In this document: positions 16,481-27,094 of the stretch, in pieces
How positions within the stretch are numbered: the stretch's first letter is position 1
Layout of the letters: the number at the start of each line of letters is the position of its first letter
NCBI GenBank assembly: GCA_902523615.1
Contig: CABYZW010000001.1
Span: 1-64,000, forward strand
Length of the DNA: 64,000 nt
Direction of reading: 5' to 3'
Origin: an uncultured Pelagibacteraceae bacterium
GTDB taxonomy: Bacteria > Pseudomonadota > Alphaproteobacteria > Pelagibacterales > Pelagibacteraceae
The notes under the pieces: model-generated
The model's input: only the letters and a program-made list of their open reading frames with translations
Database searches by the model: none
Told to the model about the DNA's origin: nothing
Position numbers and translations under genes: made by a program

Positions 16481-17977
16481 ATGATCAAGTTTAATTTTTT
16501 TAAAAGACTGAGGGAAATATTCAAAGGAAAAAAAATGACTTTTAATTTTGAAAATGTAAAAGTAAAGCAAATAGAGGATAAAATTAATCTTAAATCGACT
16601 GCTACAAATAATGGTAAAAACAATCTTCCAAGAGCTTCATCAGAAACTTTTTCCAATTGTGAAAATGAAGCTATAATTTCTGCTGATGAATTTAGAAATA
16701 GCCAGGTTTCAAAAGCTGTAGATTATTTAAATTCTATTAAAGGAAAAATCATTGATAGCACTGCTAAGTTAGGTCAAAAACATTTTTTCATTGATGAGCT
16801 TAAAAATAAGATTGAGAGAACTTTAACAACAGCAGAAAGCAAACTATCAAATTTAAAAGATGCTTATCAAACTCAAGATAACGAAGTAAAAAATTTTAGA
16901 TTAGAAAACAATTTAAATAGAGAGCCTAAATCATTAACAATGATGAATATTATTGTTGGAATAGCAGTGATAGCTGTTTTATTCATAATCGAGTTAAGAG
17001 TTAATGGAAATCTATTGGCACCTGCAATGGCAAGTGGTCAAAAGGAAGGTATGGCGATTGCAGCAGCAGTTGCAGGACTTAACGTATTTGTATCTTTTGC
17101 AGTTGGTTTTTATGCATTAAAAAATTTTCATCATGTTCAAATCATGAGAAGAAATATTTCAAAAGTTGGTTTAACAATTTATTTAATTTTTATAGTTTAT
17201 TTAAATTGGGCTCTTGGTGCTTATAGAGCAATTCATGAGGCCACTGGAGCAAATTTAATGGATGTTATAACAGGAAATGACACAGCAAGTTCTATAGCAG
17301 AAGGAAGTGCACCAATTCCATGGACCGTAGATTTAACATTTACATCTTTAATATTAGTATTTGTTGGAATTGGATTTGCAATTGGGTCTTTAATTGATGG
17401 ATACTTGTTTAATGATCCTTATCCAGGCTATGGTTCTGTTGGTAAAGATAGAAACGAAAATAAAAAAGAAATTAATAGAATAAGAGAACACCTTTCATCT
17501 GAAATAAGATCTATTTTTAACAATGAAACTAAAAAGACAAGTGAAAATAGAGATATGATTATAAGTGGTGTACTTAGAAAAGACTGGATACCAAACATCA
17601 CTTCATTAGAGAATACATTTGAAGGATACAGAAGATTTTCTGAACAAATTAGCGAAGCTTTAGACCATACTGTAGGGGAATATAGATCTATAAACTCTAT
17701 GTTCAGAACAGAGGCAGAGCCTAAGTATTGGAGAGATAGTAATGGAAAAGTAAAGACTAAATATTATGAATTAAGCGATGATAAAAAAGATCCTAATAAA
17801 GTATTTAGAGATTTTGCAATTCTTTATTTGAACAAAGATCAAATAGAAAAGAAAATTGAAGATTATCAAAATAAAATACAAGAAGAGGCTAATGAATTTA
17901 TTAATAATATAAATTCTTATAGTGATGAAACTAATAAAAAAATAGAGGAAATTAGATCAAAGTATGCAATTTCATAA
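16481..17977 (+). CDS. Membrane protein with about four TM segments flanked by coiled-coil-like regions
   Basis: 498 aa; TM stretches MMNIIVGIAVIAVLFIIE, AIAAAVAGLNVFVSFAVGFYAL, VGLTIYLIFIVYLNWALGAY, FTSLILVFVGIGFAIGSLIDGYLF; helical charged N- and C-terminal parts. Confidence 0.6.
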   Translation: MIKFNFFKRLREIFKGKKMTFNFENVKVKQIEDKINLKSTATNNGKNNLPRASSETFSNCENEAIISADEFRNSQVSKAVDYLNSIKGKIIDSTAKLGQKHFFIDELKNKIERTLTTAESKLSNLKDAYQTQDNEVKNFRLENNLNREPKSLTMMNIIVGIAVIAVLFIIELRVNGNLLAPAMASGQKEGMAIAAAVAGLNVFVSFAVGFYALKNFHHVQIMRRNISKVGLTIYLIFIVYLNWALGAYRAIHEATGANLMDVITGNDTASSIAEGSAPIPWTVDLTFTSLILVFVGIGFAIGSLIDGYLFNDPYPGYGSVGKDRNENKKEINRIREHLSSEIRSIFNNETKKTSENRDMIISGVLRKDWIPNITSLENTFEGYRRFSEQISEALDHTVGEYRSINSMFRTEAEPKYWRDSNGKVKTKYYELSDDKKDPNKVFRDFAILYLNKDQIEKKIEDYQNKIQEEANEFINNINSYSDETNKKIEEIRSKYAIS

Positions 17978-18884
17978 AGTTAAATTTATTATTTCATTAT
18001 TGTTATCTTTACTTTTTGTAAATAACTTAGCTTATGCAAAGAAATTTCCAGCAGGATATCCTGAATGTTGGCAGGATACAAAGAATCCCATTGTGCTTGA
18101 TCCAAAAAGCTCTAATCAATTTTGTCCTTTAAATTCAAAAGTAGGACATAGATTTTTCTTAGTTGATTTTACCTCACCATTAGCTCAAGCACAGATTGAT
18201 TGGATTTCAGGAAGAATATTTGGGTTGACATTAATTAAAGAAACACCTCCCTACCAAAAAGTTTCATTTATGAAAATAGATGATACGGCACCACAATCTC
18301 AAAAAATTAGTTATTCAAAATGTAGATTTAAAACTGGAAATAAATCAAAGTTTGAAGGAGAGGCAACAAATACTGGTTGCGAGGGTGAAAAACAAATAAA
18401 AGAAGTTCATAAAGGGTGGGTTGCACTTACCTCAAAGTTTGAAAACGAGTTTTTACATTTAAATCATAAGGAAGGAAAAAGAAGTCTCATTTTTGAATAC
18501 TTATTTCATATTTTAAGGGAGTCTAAAACTGATTTTACTTCAGAATATCCGGAGAGAGAACTGATAATTGTTTCAGATTTAATGCAACACTCAAAAAGAT
18601 TTTCTTTTTATAGTCACTGCAAAACTAATCTTGAATTAGCAAAACCTAATAAATGCAGATCTTTTGAAAATTTATTAAAAAAATCAAAAGTTAAAAGTTA
18701 CATTGATGACAGAAAACCAAAAAAAGAAACTTTAAGTAACCTAAAAGTAACTGTGCTTTATATAAATCATGATTATGAAACTAGAGATGGTTTATCTAGT
18801 TCGCTGGTAGCGCTTTGGGAAGATCTCTTTAAATATATTGGAATTGAAAATTACGAAATAATTAAACAATTAGACATTAAATAA
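17964..18884 (+). CDS. Secreted hypothetical protein, vWA-like Rossmannoid features
   Basis: Signal peptide; HRFFLVDFTSPL...ELIIVSDLMQHS...KVTVLYINHD spacing resembles a vWA fold; overlaps both neighbours. Confidence 0.5.
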   Translation: MQFHKVKFIISLLLSLLFVNNLAYAKKFPAGYPECWQDTKNPIVLDPKSSNQFCPLNSKVGHRFFLVDFTSPLAQAQIDWISGRIFGLTLIKETPPYQKVSFMKIDDTAPQSQKISYSKCRFKTGNKSKFEGEATNTGCEGEKQIKEVHKGWVALTSKFENEFLHLNHKEGKRSLIFEYLFHILRESKTDFTSEYPERELIIVSDLMQHSKRFSFYSHCKTNLELAKPNKCRSFENLLKKSKVKSYIDDRKPKKETLSNLKVTVLYINHDYETRDGLSSSLVALWEDLFKYIGIENYEIIKQLDIK

Positions 18885-19699
18885 TGTTTAGAGATCCATC
18901 ATTTATTTATTTAGCAACTATTTTACCTCCAATTCTATTAGGGATAGCTGTCTGGAAATCTGACAGATTTCCTGAGCCAGGTAAATTTTTAATTTCTTCA
19001 TTCCTATTAGGAATTTCAATCTATTTACCATTAGATTTTTTAATAATGATAACTGAAGATCATCTAGCAAGATTTATTGGTTTAAATCTAGATGGTGATA
19101 ATACAAGTTATAGAGGTGGTGAAAGAGCATTTATGCATTTTTTCAGAGCTGCATTTTTAGAAGAGGGTATAAAATTTGCACTACTTATTTTTATCTGTGT
19201 GAGACTTTCTGATTTAAATGAGCCAATGGATGCTATTGTATATGGAGCTGCCATAGGTTTAGGTTATGCAGCTATGGAAAATATTCCTTATTTAAATACA
19301 GGAGACCCTCAAACTGCTTGGACTATGACGGCTGTTAAAGCTAGATATTATCCTCTGATGATGCATTTAGGTTTCGGGGTAATAATGGGGTGGTTACTGA
19401 GTCAAAATTTATTCGAAGAGAGAAATAATTTTAAAAGAAAATTAATGCTAATACTATCTTTGTTAATACCTGTTTTATTTCATGGAACATACAATTATCT
19501 AGGAGCATATGATGTTTGGCCAATTTTAACAACATTAATGGTAATTGGAATTATTTATTATTATAGAAGAGATCAATTAAAAAAAATTACCGAGTCTGTT
19601 GATAAGGCAAGAGTTGAAAATCTAGATGTGCTATATACGTATTTGATAACTTTATTTTTTGTTTCAGTAGTAGTTTTATCAGCAATTTTTGTTAACTAA
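18884..19699 (+). CDS. PrsW-family glutamic-type intramembrane protease
   Basis: FLEEGIKFALLIF (EExxK), GLGYAAMENIPY, MMHLGFGVIMGW, LLIPVLFHGTYNY; 1-nt overlap with upstream gene (TAATG). Confidence 0.85.
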   Translation: MFRDPSFIYLATILPPILLGIAVWKSDRFPEPGKFLISSFLLGISIYLPLDFLIMITEDHLARFIGLNLDGDNTSYRGGERAFMHFFRAAFLEEGIKFALLIFICVRLSDLNEPMDAIVYGAAIGLGYAAMENIPYLNTGDPQTAWTMTAVKARYYPLMMHLGFGVIMGWLLSQNLFEERNNFKRKLMLILSLLIPVLFHGTYNYLGAYDVWPILTTLMVIGIIYYYRRDQLKKITESVDKARVENLDVLYTYLITLFFVSVVVLSAIFVN

Positions 19700-19727
19700 T
19701 AAAGGAAAAAAAATTAAGAAATAGAGC

Positions 19728-20315
19728 ATGAAAAAAGTATTAATTTTTATCAGTATATTTTTTCTGAATTCTTCAGTTTTAGCAGATAATATAAAAGACT
19801 TTGATATTGATGGAATTAGTATTGGAGAGAGTTTATTAAAGCACACAAGTCAAAATTTAATAAATAGTAAAACTAAAAGCTACTATCCTAACAATAATAA
19901 ATATTACATGATAGAGTTTAATTCTAATGAGTTAAAATTTTTAGAGACTTATTCACATATAGGCATACATTTAAAAAAAGATGATAAAAAATTTTTAGTT
20001 GCTTCAATTAAAGGTATTTTACCTTACAAAAAAAATTTTGAGGCATGTTTGGACCAAAAAAAAATAATTGTCGAAAGTATTAAAGAAACACTTTCGAATC
20101 CTAAAGAACAAAAATACACAAATGACTATGATAATTTATATGGTATGAGTAAAGCTTATATTTCTGATTTTAAAGTTAAAGATGGCTTTATTAGAATTTG
20201 GTGTACTAATTGGGATAAAAAAATTGAAAATGAAAATGGATGGGAGGATACTCTTAACGTTGATTTATCAAATCAAGTTTTTTTAGATTGGTTAAATACC
20301 GAAGCATATAAATAA
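19728..20315 (+). CDS. Secreted two-Cys paralog family, orphan member 6 (type I)
   Basis: ADNIKDFDIDGISIGESLLKH...ACLDQKKII...SKAYISDFKVKDGFIRIWCTNWD...WLNTEAYK. Confidence 0.8.
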   Translation: MKKVLIFISIFFLNSSVLADNIKDFDIDGISIGESLLKHTSQNLINSKTKSYYPNNNKYYMIEFNSNELKFLETYSHIGIHLKKDDKKFLVASIKGILPYKKNFEACLDQKKIIVESIKETLSNPKEQKYTNDYDNLYGMSKAYISDFKVKDGFIRIWCTNWDKKIENENGWEDTLNVDLSNQVFLDWLNTEAYK

Positions 20316-20359
20316 ATATTAGAGTTGCATAGAGAATCGAATGTGATAATTACAAATTC

Positions 20360-20953
20360 ATGTTCACTGATTTTATTACCCCAGAGCAATTGACTGTTCT
20401 TACACAAATTATTTTAATTGATCTAGTTTTAGCAGGAGATAATGCAATTATTATTGGAATGGTTGCATCCAAGTTTCCATTAGAGCAAAAAAAAAAAATA
20501 ATATTTTGGGGCATAGGAGGTGCTGTTGTTTTAAGAATAATCTTAACTTTATTGACTGCTTACTTATTACAAATTACAGGGTTAAGATTAATTGGTGGTC
20601 TTCTACTACTTTATATAGTTTACAAACTTTATATTGATGTAGTGAAAGGATCTAGTCACAATAGTGATTTAAAAGTAGAGAATTCAAGTTTATTAAAAGC
20701 TATTTGGACAATTTTATTAGCTGACTTTACAATGAGTTTGGACAATGTTTTGGGTGTTGCTGGAGCAGCTGGAGATCACTACTATTTGCTAATTTTTGGT
20801 CTAATTTTATCAATTGTTTTAATGGCTACTGCCGCAACAATAATTTCGAATTGGATTAAGAAATACAAGTGGATTGCATGGGCTGGTTTATTAGCAATTC
20901 TAATTGTTGCTATTGAGTTGATTTACACTGATATTAAAATATTATTTTTATAA
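20360..20953 (+). CDS. TerC/YjbE-family integral membrane protein (putative metal ion transport)
   Basis: LIDLVLAGDNAIIIGM and DFTMSLDNVLGVAGAAGD motifs. Confidence 0.88.
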   Translation: MFTDFITPEQLTVLTQIILIDLVLAGDNAIIIGMVASKFPLEQKKKIIFWGIGGAVVLRIILTLLTAYLLQITGLRLIGGLLLLYIVYKLYIDVVKGSSHNSDLKVENSSLLKAIWTILLADFTMSLDNVLGVAGAAGDHYYLLIFGLILSIVLMATAATIISNWIKKYKWIAWAGLLAILIVAIELIYTDIKILFL

Positions 20954-21720
20954 TGTTCTTAAAAAATTATAACTTCAAAAATAAAACAGCAATCGTAACG
21001 GGTGCGGGTAAAGGTATTGGCAGAGCCTGCGCTATAGCTCTAGCAGAAGCAGGATCAAATCTAATAATTATTAGCAGAACTAAAAAAGATTTAGATGAGG
21101 TTTCACAAAAAATTAAAAAATTCAAAACAAAGTGTAAATCTTATGTTTGTGACATTACAAATTATAATGATATTAAAGAAATTATTAACAAACAGTCTAA
21201 ACTAGATATTCTTATCAACAACGCTGGTAATAATAGACCAGCACATTTCACTAAAGTAAAAACTAAAGATATGGAACATATGGTTAAAATAAATACAATA
21301 GCCACTTTTAATCTTGCACATCTATGCGCACTAAAAATGATTAGATCAAAAAATATAAAAAAAACAGGTGGTGCTATTATCAATATGTCATCACAAATGG
21401 GCCATGTAGGTGGACCAATAAGAAGTGTCTATAACATGAATAAATTTGGTTTAGAAGGTTTAACAAAAGGAATGTCTATAGATCTTGCAAAATATAATAT
21501 TAGAGTGAATACTGTTTGCCCGACATTTGTAGTCACTCCAATGACAAAGAAATTTTTAAAAGACAAAAAATTTAAAAGAGATATGTTAAATAATATTCCT
21601 CTTGGAAGATTTGCTGAATTATCTGAAGTTGCGTCTGCCGTCGTATTTCTTGCTTCTGATGCAGCGTCAATGATTACAGGTACTTCTTTATTGGTTGATG
21701 GTGGATGGACTGCAAAATAA
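20953..21720 (+). CDS. SDR family oxidoreductase
   Basis: TGAGKGIGRACA, NNAG, YNMNK catalytic region, C-terminal TGTSLLVDGGWTAK. Confidence 0.92.
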   Translation: MFLKNYNFKNKTAIVTGAGKGIGRACAIALAEAGSNLIIISRTKKDLDEVSQKIKKFKTKCKSYVCDITNYNDIKEIINKQSKLDILINNAGNNRPAHFTKVKTKDMEHMVKINTIATFNLAHLCALKMIRSKNIKKTGGAIINMSSQMGHVGGPIRSVYNMNKFGLEGLTKGMSIDLAKYNIRVNTVCPTFVVTPMTKKFLKDKKFKRDMLNNIPLGRFAELSEVASAVVFLASDAASMITGTSLLVDGGWTAK

Positions 21721-22508
21721 TATCTAGATTTTTATTTATAATAATTTTTTTTACTACAACTCACATAAATGCTGTTGAATTTAAGGGTAAATTTTTACAA
21801 GGACATTTCATAGTAGGCTTAACAGACCCATCAGCTAAAATTATTATTGGCAAAAAAGAAGTTAAAGTATCAAATGAAGGATATTTTGTTTTTGGAATAG
21901 ATAGAGATAGAAAATTTGATTTAACTATAACTAAAATAATTGATGGAAAAAAAGATACAATTATTAAAAAAGTCTTAAAGAGAAAGTATAATATTCAAAG
22001 AATAGATGGTTTAGAGGAAAGTAAAGTCACTCCACCAGAATCAGTTTACAAAAGAATTAAAGAAGAAAATAATAAAATTGGAGAGGCAAGAGCAATTAAC
22101 TCAGATTTACCTTTTTTCAAAAATCAATTTATCATGCCTGTAGAGGGTATAATTAGTGGCGTTTATGGAAGTCAAAGAATTTTAAATGGCAAACCTAAAT
22201 GGCCTCATTATGGAATTGATATTGCTGCTAAACAAGGAACTATGATTAAATCATCTGGGTCAGGTATTGTTACAATGGCAGAGGATGATCTTTATTATAC
22301 CGGTGGAACAATAATTATGGATCATGGTCATGGCATCTCAACTATTTATTCACATCTCGAAAATGTAATGGTTTCTATAGGAGATAAAATTAATCAAGGA
22401 GATATAATTGGGACAGTTGGTTCAACTGGAAGATCAACTGGTCCACATCTAGATTTTAGGGTTAACTGGTTTCAGACTAGACTAGATCCTATGTCTGTAT
22501 TAGACTAA
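21705..22508 (+). CDS. M23-family metallopeptidase (LytM domain)
   Basis: HYGIDIAAKQGTMIKSSGSGIVTMAE, IIMDHGHGISTIYSHL, GRSTGPHLDFRV. Confidence 0.9.
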   Translation: MDCKIISRFLFIIIFFTTTHINAVEFKGKFLQGHFIVGLTDPSAKIIIGKKEVKVSNEGYFVFGIDRDRKFDLTITKIIDGKKDTIIKKVLKRKYNIQRIDGLEESKVTPPESVYKRIKEENNKIGEARAINSDLPFFKNQFIMPVEGIISGVYGSQRILNGKPKWPHYGIDIAAKQGTMIKSSGSGIVTMAEDDLYYTGGTIIMDHGHGISTIYSHLENVMVSIGDKINQGDIIGTVGSTGRSTGPHLDFRVNWFQTRLDPMSVLD

Positions 22509-22512
22509 AGAC

Positions 22513-22635
22513 ATGAAAACCTTGATACTTTTTATTTTAGTAATTGTTATTGGATGGGTTTTATTTAGACCAATTACTCAAAAAGAACTTGATAGGTATA
22601 ATAATAAAGACAACCGAACAAATTTTGATTTGTAA
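22513..22635 (+). CDS. Small single-pass membrane protein (40 aa), not in the supplied ORF track
   Basis: MKTLILFILVIVIGWVLFRPITQKELDRYNNKDNRTNFDL; directly follows the M23 gene. Confidence 0.45.
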   Translation: MKTLILFILVIVIGWVLFRPITQKELDRYNNKDNRTNFDL

Positions 22636-22655
22636 CAAAATAAATAAACCTTTCT

Positions 22656-24440
22656 TTAAGAAATTAAAGATGGTTGTTTTTTCATATCCTCTTTTTTAAT
22701 ACCAGCAACTTTTACAGGTTTTTTCATTGCGTCTCTTCTAAATGGTTCACCTAATTCCTGATTCAAAATTATTTCAATGAAAGTGGTGATTCCTTTCTTT
22801 TGATCTTCACAAGATTTTTTAATGGCATTAGTAGTTTCATCCATTGTTTTTACTGTTACTCCTTTTAATCCACATGCATTTGCTACTTTAGCATAACTTA
22901 ATTCCGGATCTAATTCTGTCCCAATAAAATTATTATCAAACCAAAGAGTAGTATTCCTTTTTTCTGCTCCCCATTGATAGTTTCTAAAAATAACCATAGT
23001 AATTGCTGGCCATTCTTCTCTTGCACAAGAACTCATTTCATTCATACTTATTCCAAATGCACCATCACCTGCAAAACCAATAACTGGAGTGTCAGGGCAT
23101 CCGATTTTTGCTCCTAAAATTGATGGGAAGCCATAACCACAGGGTCCAAATAAACCTGGAGCTAAATATTTTCTCGGTTTTTCAAAAGTTGGATAAGCAT
23201 TTCCGATTGCACAATTATTGCCTATATCGCTTGAAATAATTACATCTTCAGGCATTCCAGATTGTATTGCTCGCCAAGCTTGTCTTGGTGACATTCTGTC
23301 TTTATCTCTTTCTCTTGCTTCTTTATTCCAAACTGTTCCCTCATCATCATCTTCATGATCTAAACTTGACAATTTTTGTAACCATGCAGATTTTGTTTGA
23401 TGAATTAAGTCTTTTCTTTTTTGTCTATCAGTATCTCCTGCGTTTGAAGATAATTTATCAATTATCTGTTGAGCAACTAATTTTGCATCACCACTTATCC
23501 CAACTGTTACTTTTTTTGTTAAACCAATTCTGTCAGGATTGATATCTACTTGAATAATGCTTGCATTTTTTGGCCAGTAATCAATTCCATATCCAGGTAG
23601 TGTTGAGAAAGGATTTAATCTTGTGCCTAGTGCTAGAACTACATCAGCTTTAGAAATTAATTCCATAGCAGCTTTTGACCCGTTGTATCCTAATGGACCT
23701 ACTGCTAAAGGGTGACTTCCCGGAAAACTGTCATTATGTTGATAACCAGAGCAAACAGGTGAGTCTAATTTTTCCGCAAGCTTTTTTGTCTCCTCAACAG
23801 CACCACCAATTACAACACCTGCTCCTGATAATATAACTGGAAATTTTGATTTCGATAAAAGATTGGCTGCTTTTAAAATTGCATCCGCCCCACCTCCTTG
23901 TCTTTCTAATCTTACAATTGGTGGTAGTTCAATATCAATAACTTGAGTCCAATAATCTCTTGGAACATTAATTTGTGCAGGTGCTGAACCTCTAATAGCC
24001 TTTTCGATAACTCTATTTAATACTTCGGCCATCCTTGAGGGATCTCTCACTTCCTCTTGATAACAAACCATGTCTTTAAATAAATTCATTTGTTCAACTT
24101 CTTGAAAACCTCCCTGACCCATAGTTTTATTTGCTGCTTGAGGTGTCACTAACAATAAAGGAGTATGATTCCAGTAAGCTGTTTTAATTGGTGTAACTAA
24201 ACCAGTAATACCAGGTCCGTTTTGTGCAATGACCATAGACATTTTTCCAGTAGATCTTGTATAACCATCTGCAATTAATCCACCATTTGTTTCGTGAGCA
24301 ACATCCCAAAAAGTTATACCTGCATCAGGAAAAATATCTGAGATTGGCATAAATGCTGATCCAATAATTCCAAAAGCATGTTCAATACCATGCATTTGTA
24401 AAACTTTTACAAAAGCTTCCTCAGTTGTCATTTTAGTCAT
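22656..24440 (-). CDS. xsc: Sulfoacetaldehyde acetyltransferase (TPP enzyme)
   Basis: MTTEEAFVKVLQMHGIEHAFGIIGSAFMPISDIFP, NETNGG-type region, RNYQWGAEKRNTTLWFDNNFIGTEL; sulfur-gene neighbourhood. Confidence 0.9.
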   Translation of the reverse strand: MTKMTTEEAFVKVLQMHGIEHAFGIIGSAFMPISDIFPDAGITFWDVAHETNGGLIADGYTRSTGKMSMVIAQNGPGITGLVTPIKTAYWNHTPLLLVTPQAANKTMGQGGFQEVEQMNLFKDMVCYQEEVRDPSRMAEVLNRVIEKAIRGSAPAQINVPRDYWTQVIDIELPPIVRLERQGGGADAILKAANLLSKSKFPVILSGAGVVIGGAVEETKKLAEKLDSPVCSGYQHNDSFPGSHPLAVGPLGYNGSKAAMELISKADVVLALGTRLNPFSTLPGYGIDYWPKNASIIQVDINPDRIGLTKKVTVGISGDAKLVAQQIIDKLSSNAGDTDRQKRKDLIHQTKSAWLQKLSSLDHEDDDEGTVWNKEARERDKDRMSPRQAWRAIQSGMPEDVIISSDIGNNCAIGNAYPTFEKPRKYLAPGLFGPCGYGFPSILGAKIGCPDTPVIGFAGDGAFGISMNEMSSCAREEWPAITMVIFRNYQWGAEKRNTTLWFDNNFIGTELDPELSYAKVANACGLKGVTVKTMDETTNAIKKSCEDQKKGITTFIEIILNQELGEPFRRDAMKKPVKVAGIKKEDMKKQPSLIS

Positions 24441-24551
24441 GGTTGAACCTTTTTAATAAATATTTTTAATAATATATATAAAATTTAATTGTTAATTTTT
24501 GCGATTAATATATAAGATTTTGGGAATTTCAAACAAACAATTCGACACGAT

Positions 24552-24836
24552 ATGGCCACTGAAGTTATAATCCACGACCAAAAGGACAATGTAGGTGTTG
24601 TGGTAATTGAAAAAATTACGCCAAAACAAGAGTGTACCTGCTGGATTATGGAGAATGATAGCTCAACAAGTATTCAATCAAAGGATGAAATTCCTTTAGG
24701 TCATAAAATAGCAATGAATGACCTAAATGAGGGTGATACGATTCTTAAATATGGACATGACATTGGCAAAGTGGTCAAACCGATCAAAAAAGGTGAACAC
24801 GTTCATGTTCATAATGTGAAAACAAAAAAGTGGTAA
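24552..24836 (+). CDS. UxaA/SAF-domain small subunit (altronate dehydratase-type; SuyA-like candidate)
   Basis: SAF-domain pattern GHKIAMNDLNEGDTILKYGHDIGKVVKPIKKGEHVHVHNVKT. Confidence 0.8.
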   Translation: MATEVIIHDQKDNVGVVVIEKITPKQECTCWIMENDSSTSIQSKDEIPLGHKIAMNDLNEGDTILKYGHDIGKVVKPIKKGEHVHVHNVKTKKW

Positions 24837-26006
24837 TTGATGGAAATTCCAAAAAGTTTTTTAGGCTATAAAAGAGAAAACGGGAGAGCTGGAACAAGAA
24901 ATCATGTAATCATACTCCCAGTTGATGATATTTCAAATGCATGTGCAGAAGCAGTTTCAAATAATATTAAAGGTACAATCGCTCTACCTCATTCCTATGG
25001 ACGATTACAATTTGGAGCAGATTTAGAGTTACATTTTAGAACAATGATTGGAACTGGAAGCAACCCAAATGTTGCAGCAGTAATTGTAATTGGCATAGAG
25101 CCAAAGTGGACAAAAAAAATTGTTGATGGAATTGCAAAAACTGGCAAACCAGTTGAAGGTTTTCATATTGAAAGAACAGGGGATATTGGAACAGTAATGA
25201 AAGCTTCAAAGAAAGCTCAAGAATTTGTGATGTGGGCTTCTGAAAAACAAAGGGAAGAATGTCCAATAAGTGATTTATGGATCTCAGTTAAATGCGGCGA
25301 GTCTGATACAACATCAGGATTAGCGTCTAATCCAACAGTTGGAAATTTAATGGATAAATTAGAACCATTAGGTGTCCACTTGTGTTTTGGTGAGACATCA
25401 GAACTTACTGGTGCAGAAAAAGTTTGTGCAACAAGAGGAGCTACAAAAGAAGCGTCAGATAAATTTATGAAAACTTGGAGTGCATATAATGATTTTATTT
25501 TAAAGGAGGCGACGGATGATCTTTCTGAAAGTCAGCCAACAGCAGGTAACATTGCTGGGGGTTTGACAACTATTGAGGAAAAAGCATTTGGAAACTTTCA
25601 AAAAATTGGTAATTGTAAATTTATAGATGTCCTAGAACCAGCAGAAGAACCTAAAAAAGGTAAAGGATTATATTTTATGGATACTTCATCTGCAGCAGCC
25701 GAATGTGTAACACTACAAGCTGCGGCGGGTTTTAACATTCATTTATTTCCAACTGGTCAAGGTAATATTGTGGGAAACCCAATAGAACCTGTTGTTAAGT
25801 TAACGGCAAATCCGTTAACTGCAAAAAGTATGAGTGAACACGTAGATTGTGATGTTTCAAAAATTCTTTCAAGAGAAATGAATCTATCTGAGGCAGGAGA
25901 TAAACTTATTGAAACAACTTTAAGAGTTGCTAATGGAAGATTAACCTGTGCTGAAGCTTTAGGCCATAAAGAGTTTGTTATGACCAAGCTTTATAGAAGC
26001 GCATAA
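24837..26006 (+). CDS. UxaA-family large subunit (SuyB-like sulfolactate sulfo-lyase candidate)
   Basis: [49 protein letters not shown]; beside xsc and sulfite/sulfate exporter genes. Confidence 0.78.
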   Translation: MMEIPKSFLGYKRENGRAGTRNHVIILPVDDISNACAEAVSNNIKGTIALPHSYGRLQFGADLELHFRTMIGTGSNPNVAAVIVIGIEPKWTKKIVDGIAKTGKPVEGFHIERTGDIGTVMKASKKAQEFVMWASEKQREECPISDLWISVKCGESDTTSGLASNPTVGNLMDKLEPLGVHLCFGETSELTGAEKVCATRGATKEASDKFMKTWSAYNDFILKEATDDLSESQPTAGNIAGGLTTIEEKAFGNFQKIGNCKFIDVLEPAEEPKKGKGLYFMDTSSAAAECVTLQAAAGFNIHLFPTGQGNIVGNPIEPVVKLTANPLTAKSMSEHVDCDVSKILSREMNLSEAGDKLIETTLRVANGRLTCAEALGHKEFVMTKLYRSA

Positions 26007-26020
26007 TTATTTTATTTGAA

Positions 26021-27094
26021 ATGGTATACAAAAAATACTTGGTCGTAGTACCAGGTATTATACTTGCATTTGTTCTTTATTCTCTTTCTCAAGGATTTAA
26101 TAATATAATTGGCATAGAGCTTTTAGAATATAACAAAAGTCCAATATCTACAGCTATGATAGCAATTTTATTAGGAATATTTTTCGGTAATTTTTTTAAA
26201 ATCCGAGACACTTTTCAGAAGGGATTAGATTTTACAAGAGACTATTTATTAAAACTTGGAATTATTTGTTTAGGTATACAATTAAAGCCTTTTGAATTTT
26301 TAGATTTTGGAAAAATCGCTATTCCATTAATATTAATTTGTATAATAAGTGTATTAATAGTTATTAAACTATTAATAAAAAAACTCAAAATACCTACCAG
26401 AATGGCTTATCTAATATCAATAGGCAGCACTGTTTGTGGAACCACTGCAATAATGGCTACAGCACCAGTAATAAAAGCAAATAAAAGTGAGGTGTCTTAT
26501 GCTATTGCTAATATTACTTTATTTGGAATATTGTCTATGCTGTTATACCCATATTTTGCAAATTTTTATTTTGAGGGCAACTCTCTATTTGCTGGTCTAT
26601 TTTTAGGTACTGCAATACACGAAACTTCTCAGGTAGCTGCAGCTGGTCTTATTTACGATCAACAATTTAATAGTCCTGAAACATTAAATATAGCAACTAT
26701 AACTAAACTTATAAGAAATACATCGCTGGTAATAATGATTCCTCTTTTTGCCTTCCTTTATAATAGAGGTCATGCAAATGAGAAAAATTATTCTATTTTA
26801 AATATATTTCCTTATTTTGTATTAGGTTTTGTTGGAATGATAATCGTAAGAAATGTAGGTGATCAAATTTTCTTAATTGATAACACTAGTAATTGGACTG
26901 AAATGATAAATTTTATAAAAACATGTTCTAAAATATTCTTAACTATGGCTATGGCAGCAATAGGTCTATCAACAAATTTGAAAGATATCAAGATTATGGG
27001 GCATAAACCATTTGTTGTTGGATTTGTTTCAATGTTGACTGTAGGGATTGTTAGTATCCTTACTATTGAAATATATCTAAAATTATTTACTTAG
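26021..27094 (+). CDS. YeiH/UPF0324-family putative sulfate exporter
   Basis: GSTVCGTTAIMATAPVIKA, FLGTAIHETSQVAAAGL motifs. Confidence 0.85.
   Translation: MVYKKYLVVVPGIILAFVLYSLSQGFNNIIGIELLEYNKSPISTAMIAILLGIFFGNFFKIRDTFQKGLDFTRDYLLKLGIICLGIQLKPFEFLDFGKIAIPLILICIISVLIVIKLLIKKLKIPTRMAYLISIGSTVCGTTAIMATAPVIKANKSEVSYAIANITLFGILSMLLYPYFANFYFEGNSLFAGLFLGTAIHETSQVAAAGLIYDQQFNSPETLNIATITKLIRNTSLVIMIPLFAFLYNRGHANEKNYSILNIFPYFVLGFVGMIIVRNVGDQIFLIDNTSNWTEMINFIKTCSKIFLTMAMAAIGLSTNLKDIKIMGHKPFVVGFVSMLTVGIVSILTIEIYLKLFT

Noticed and set aside
16261-16656. Minus-strand 131-aa ORF across the lipoprotein/TM-protein junction
   Set aside because: Overlaps two better supported plus-strand genes and their SD region.
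23267-23542. Plus-strand ORF inside xsc
   Set aside because: Antisense; hydrophobic artefact of the opposite strand.
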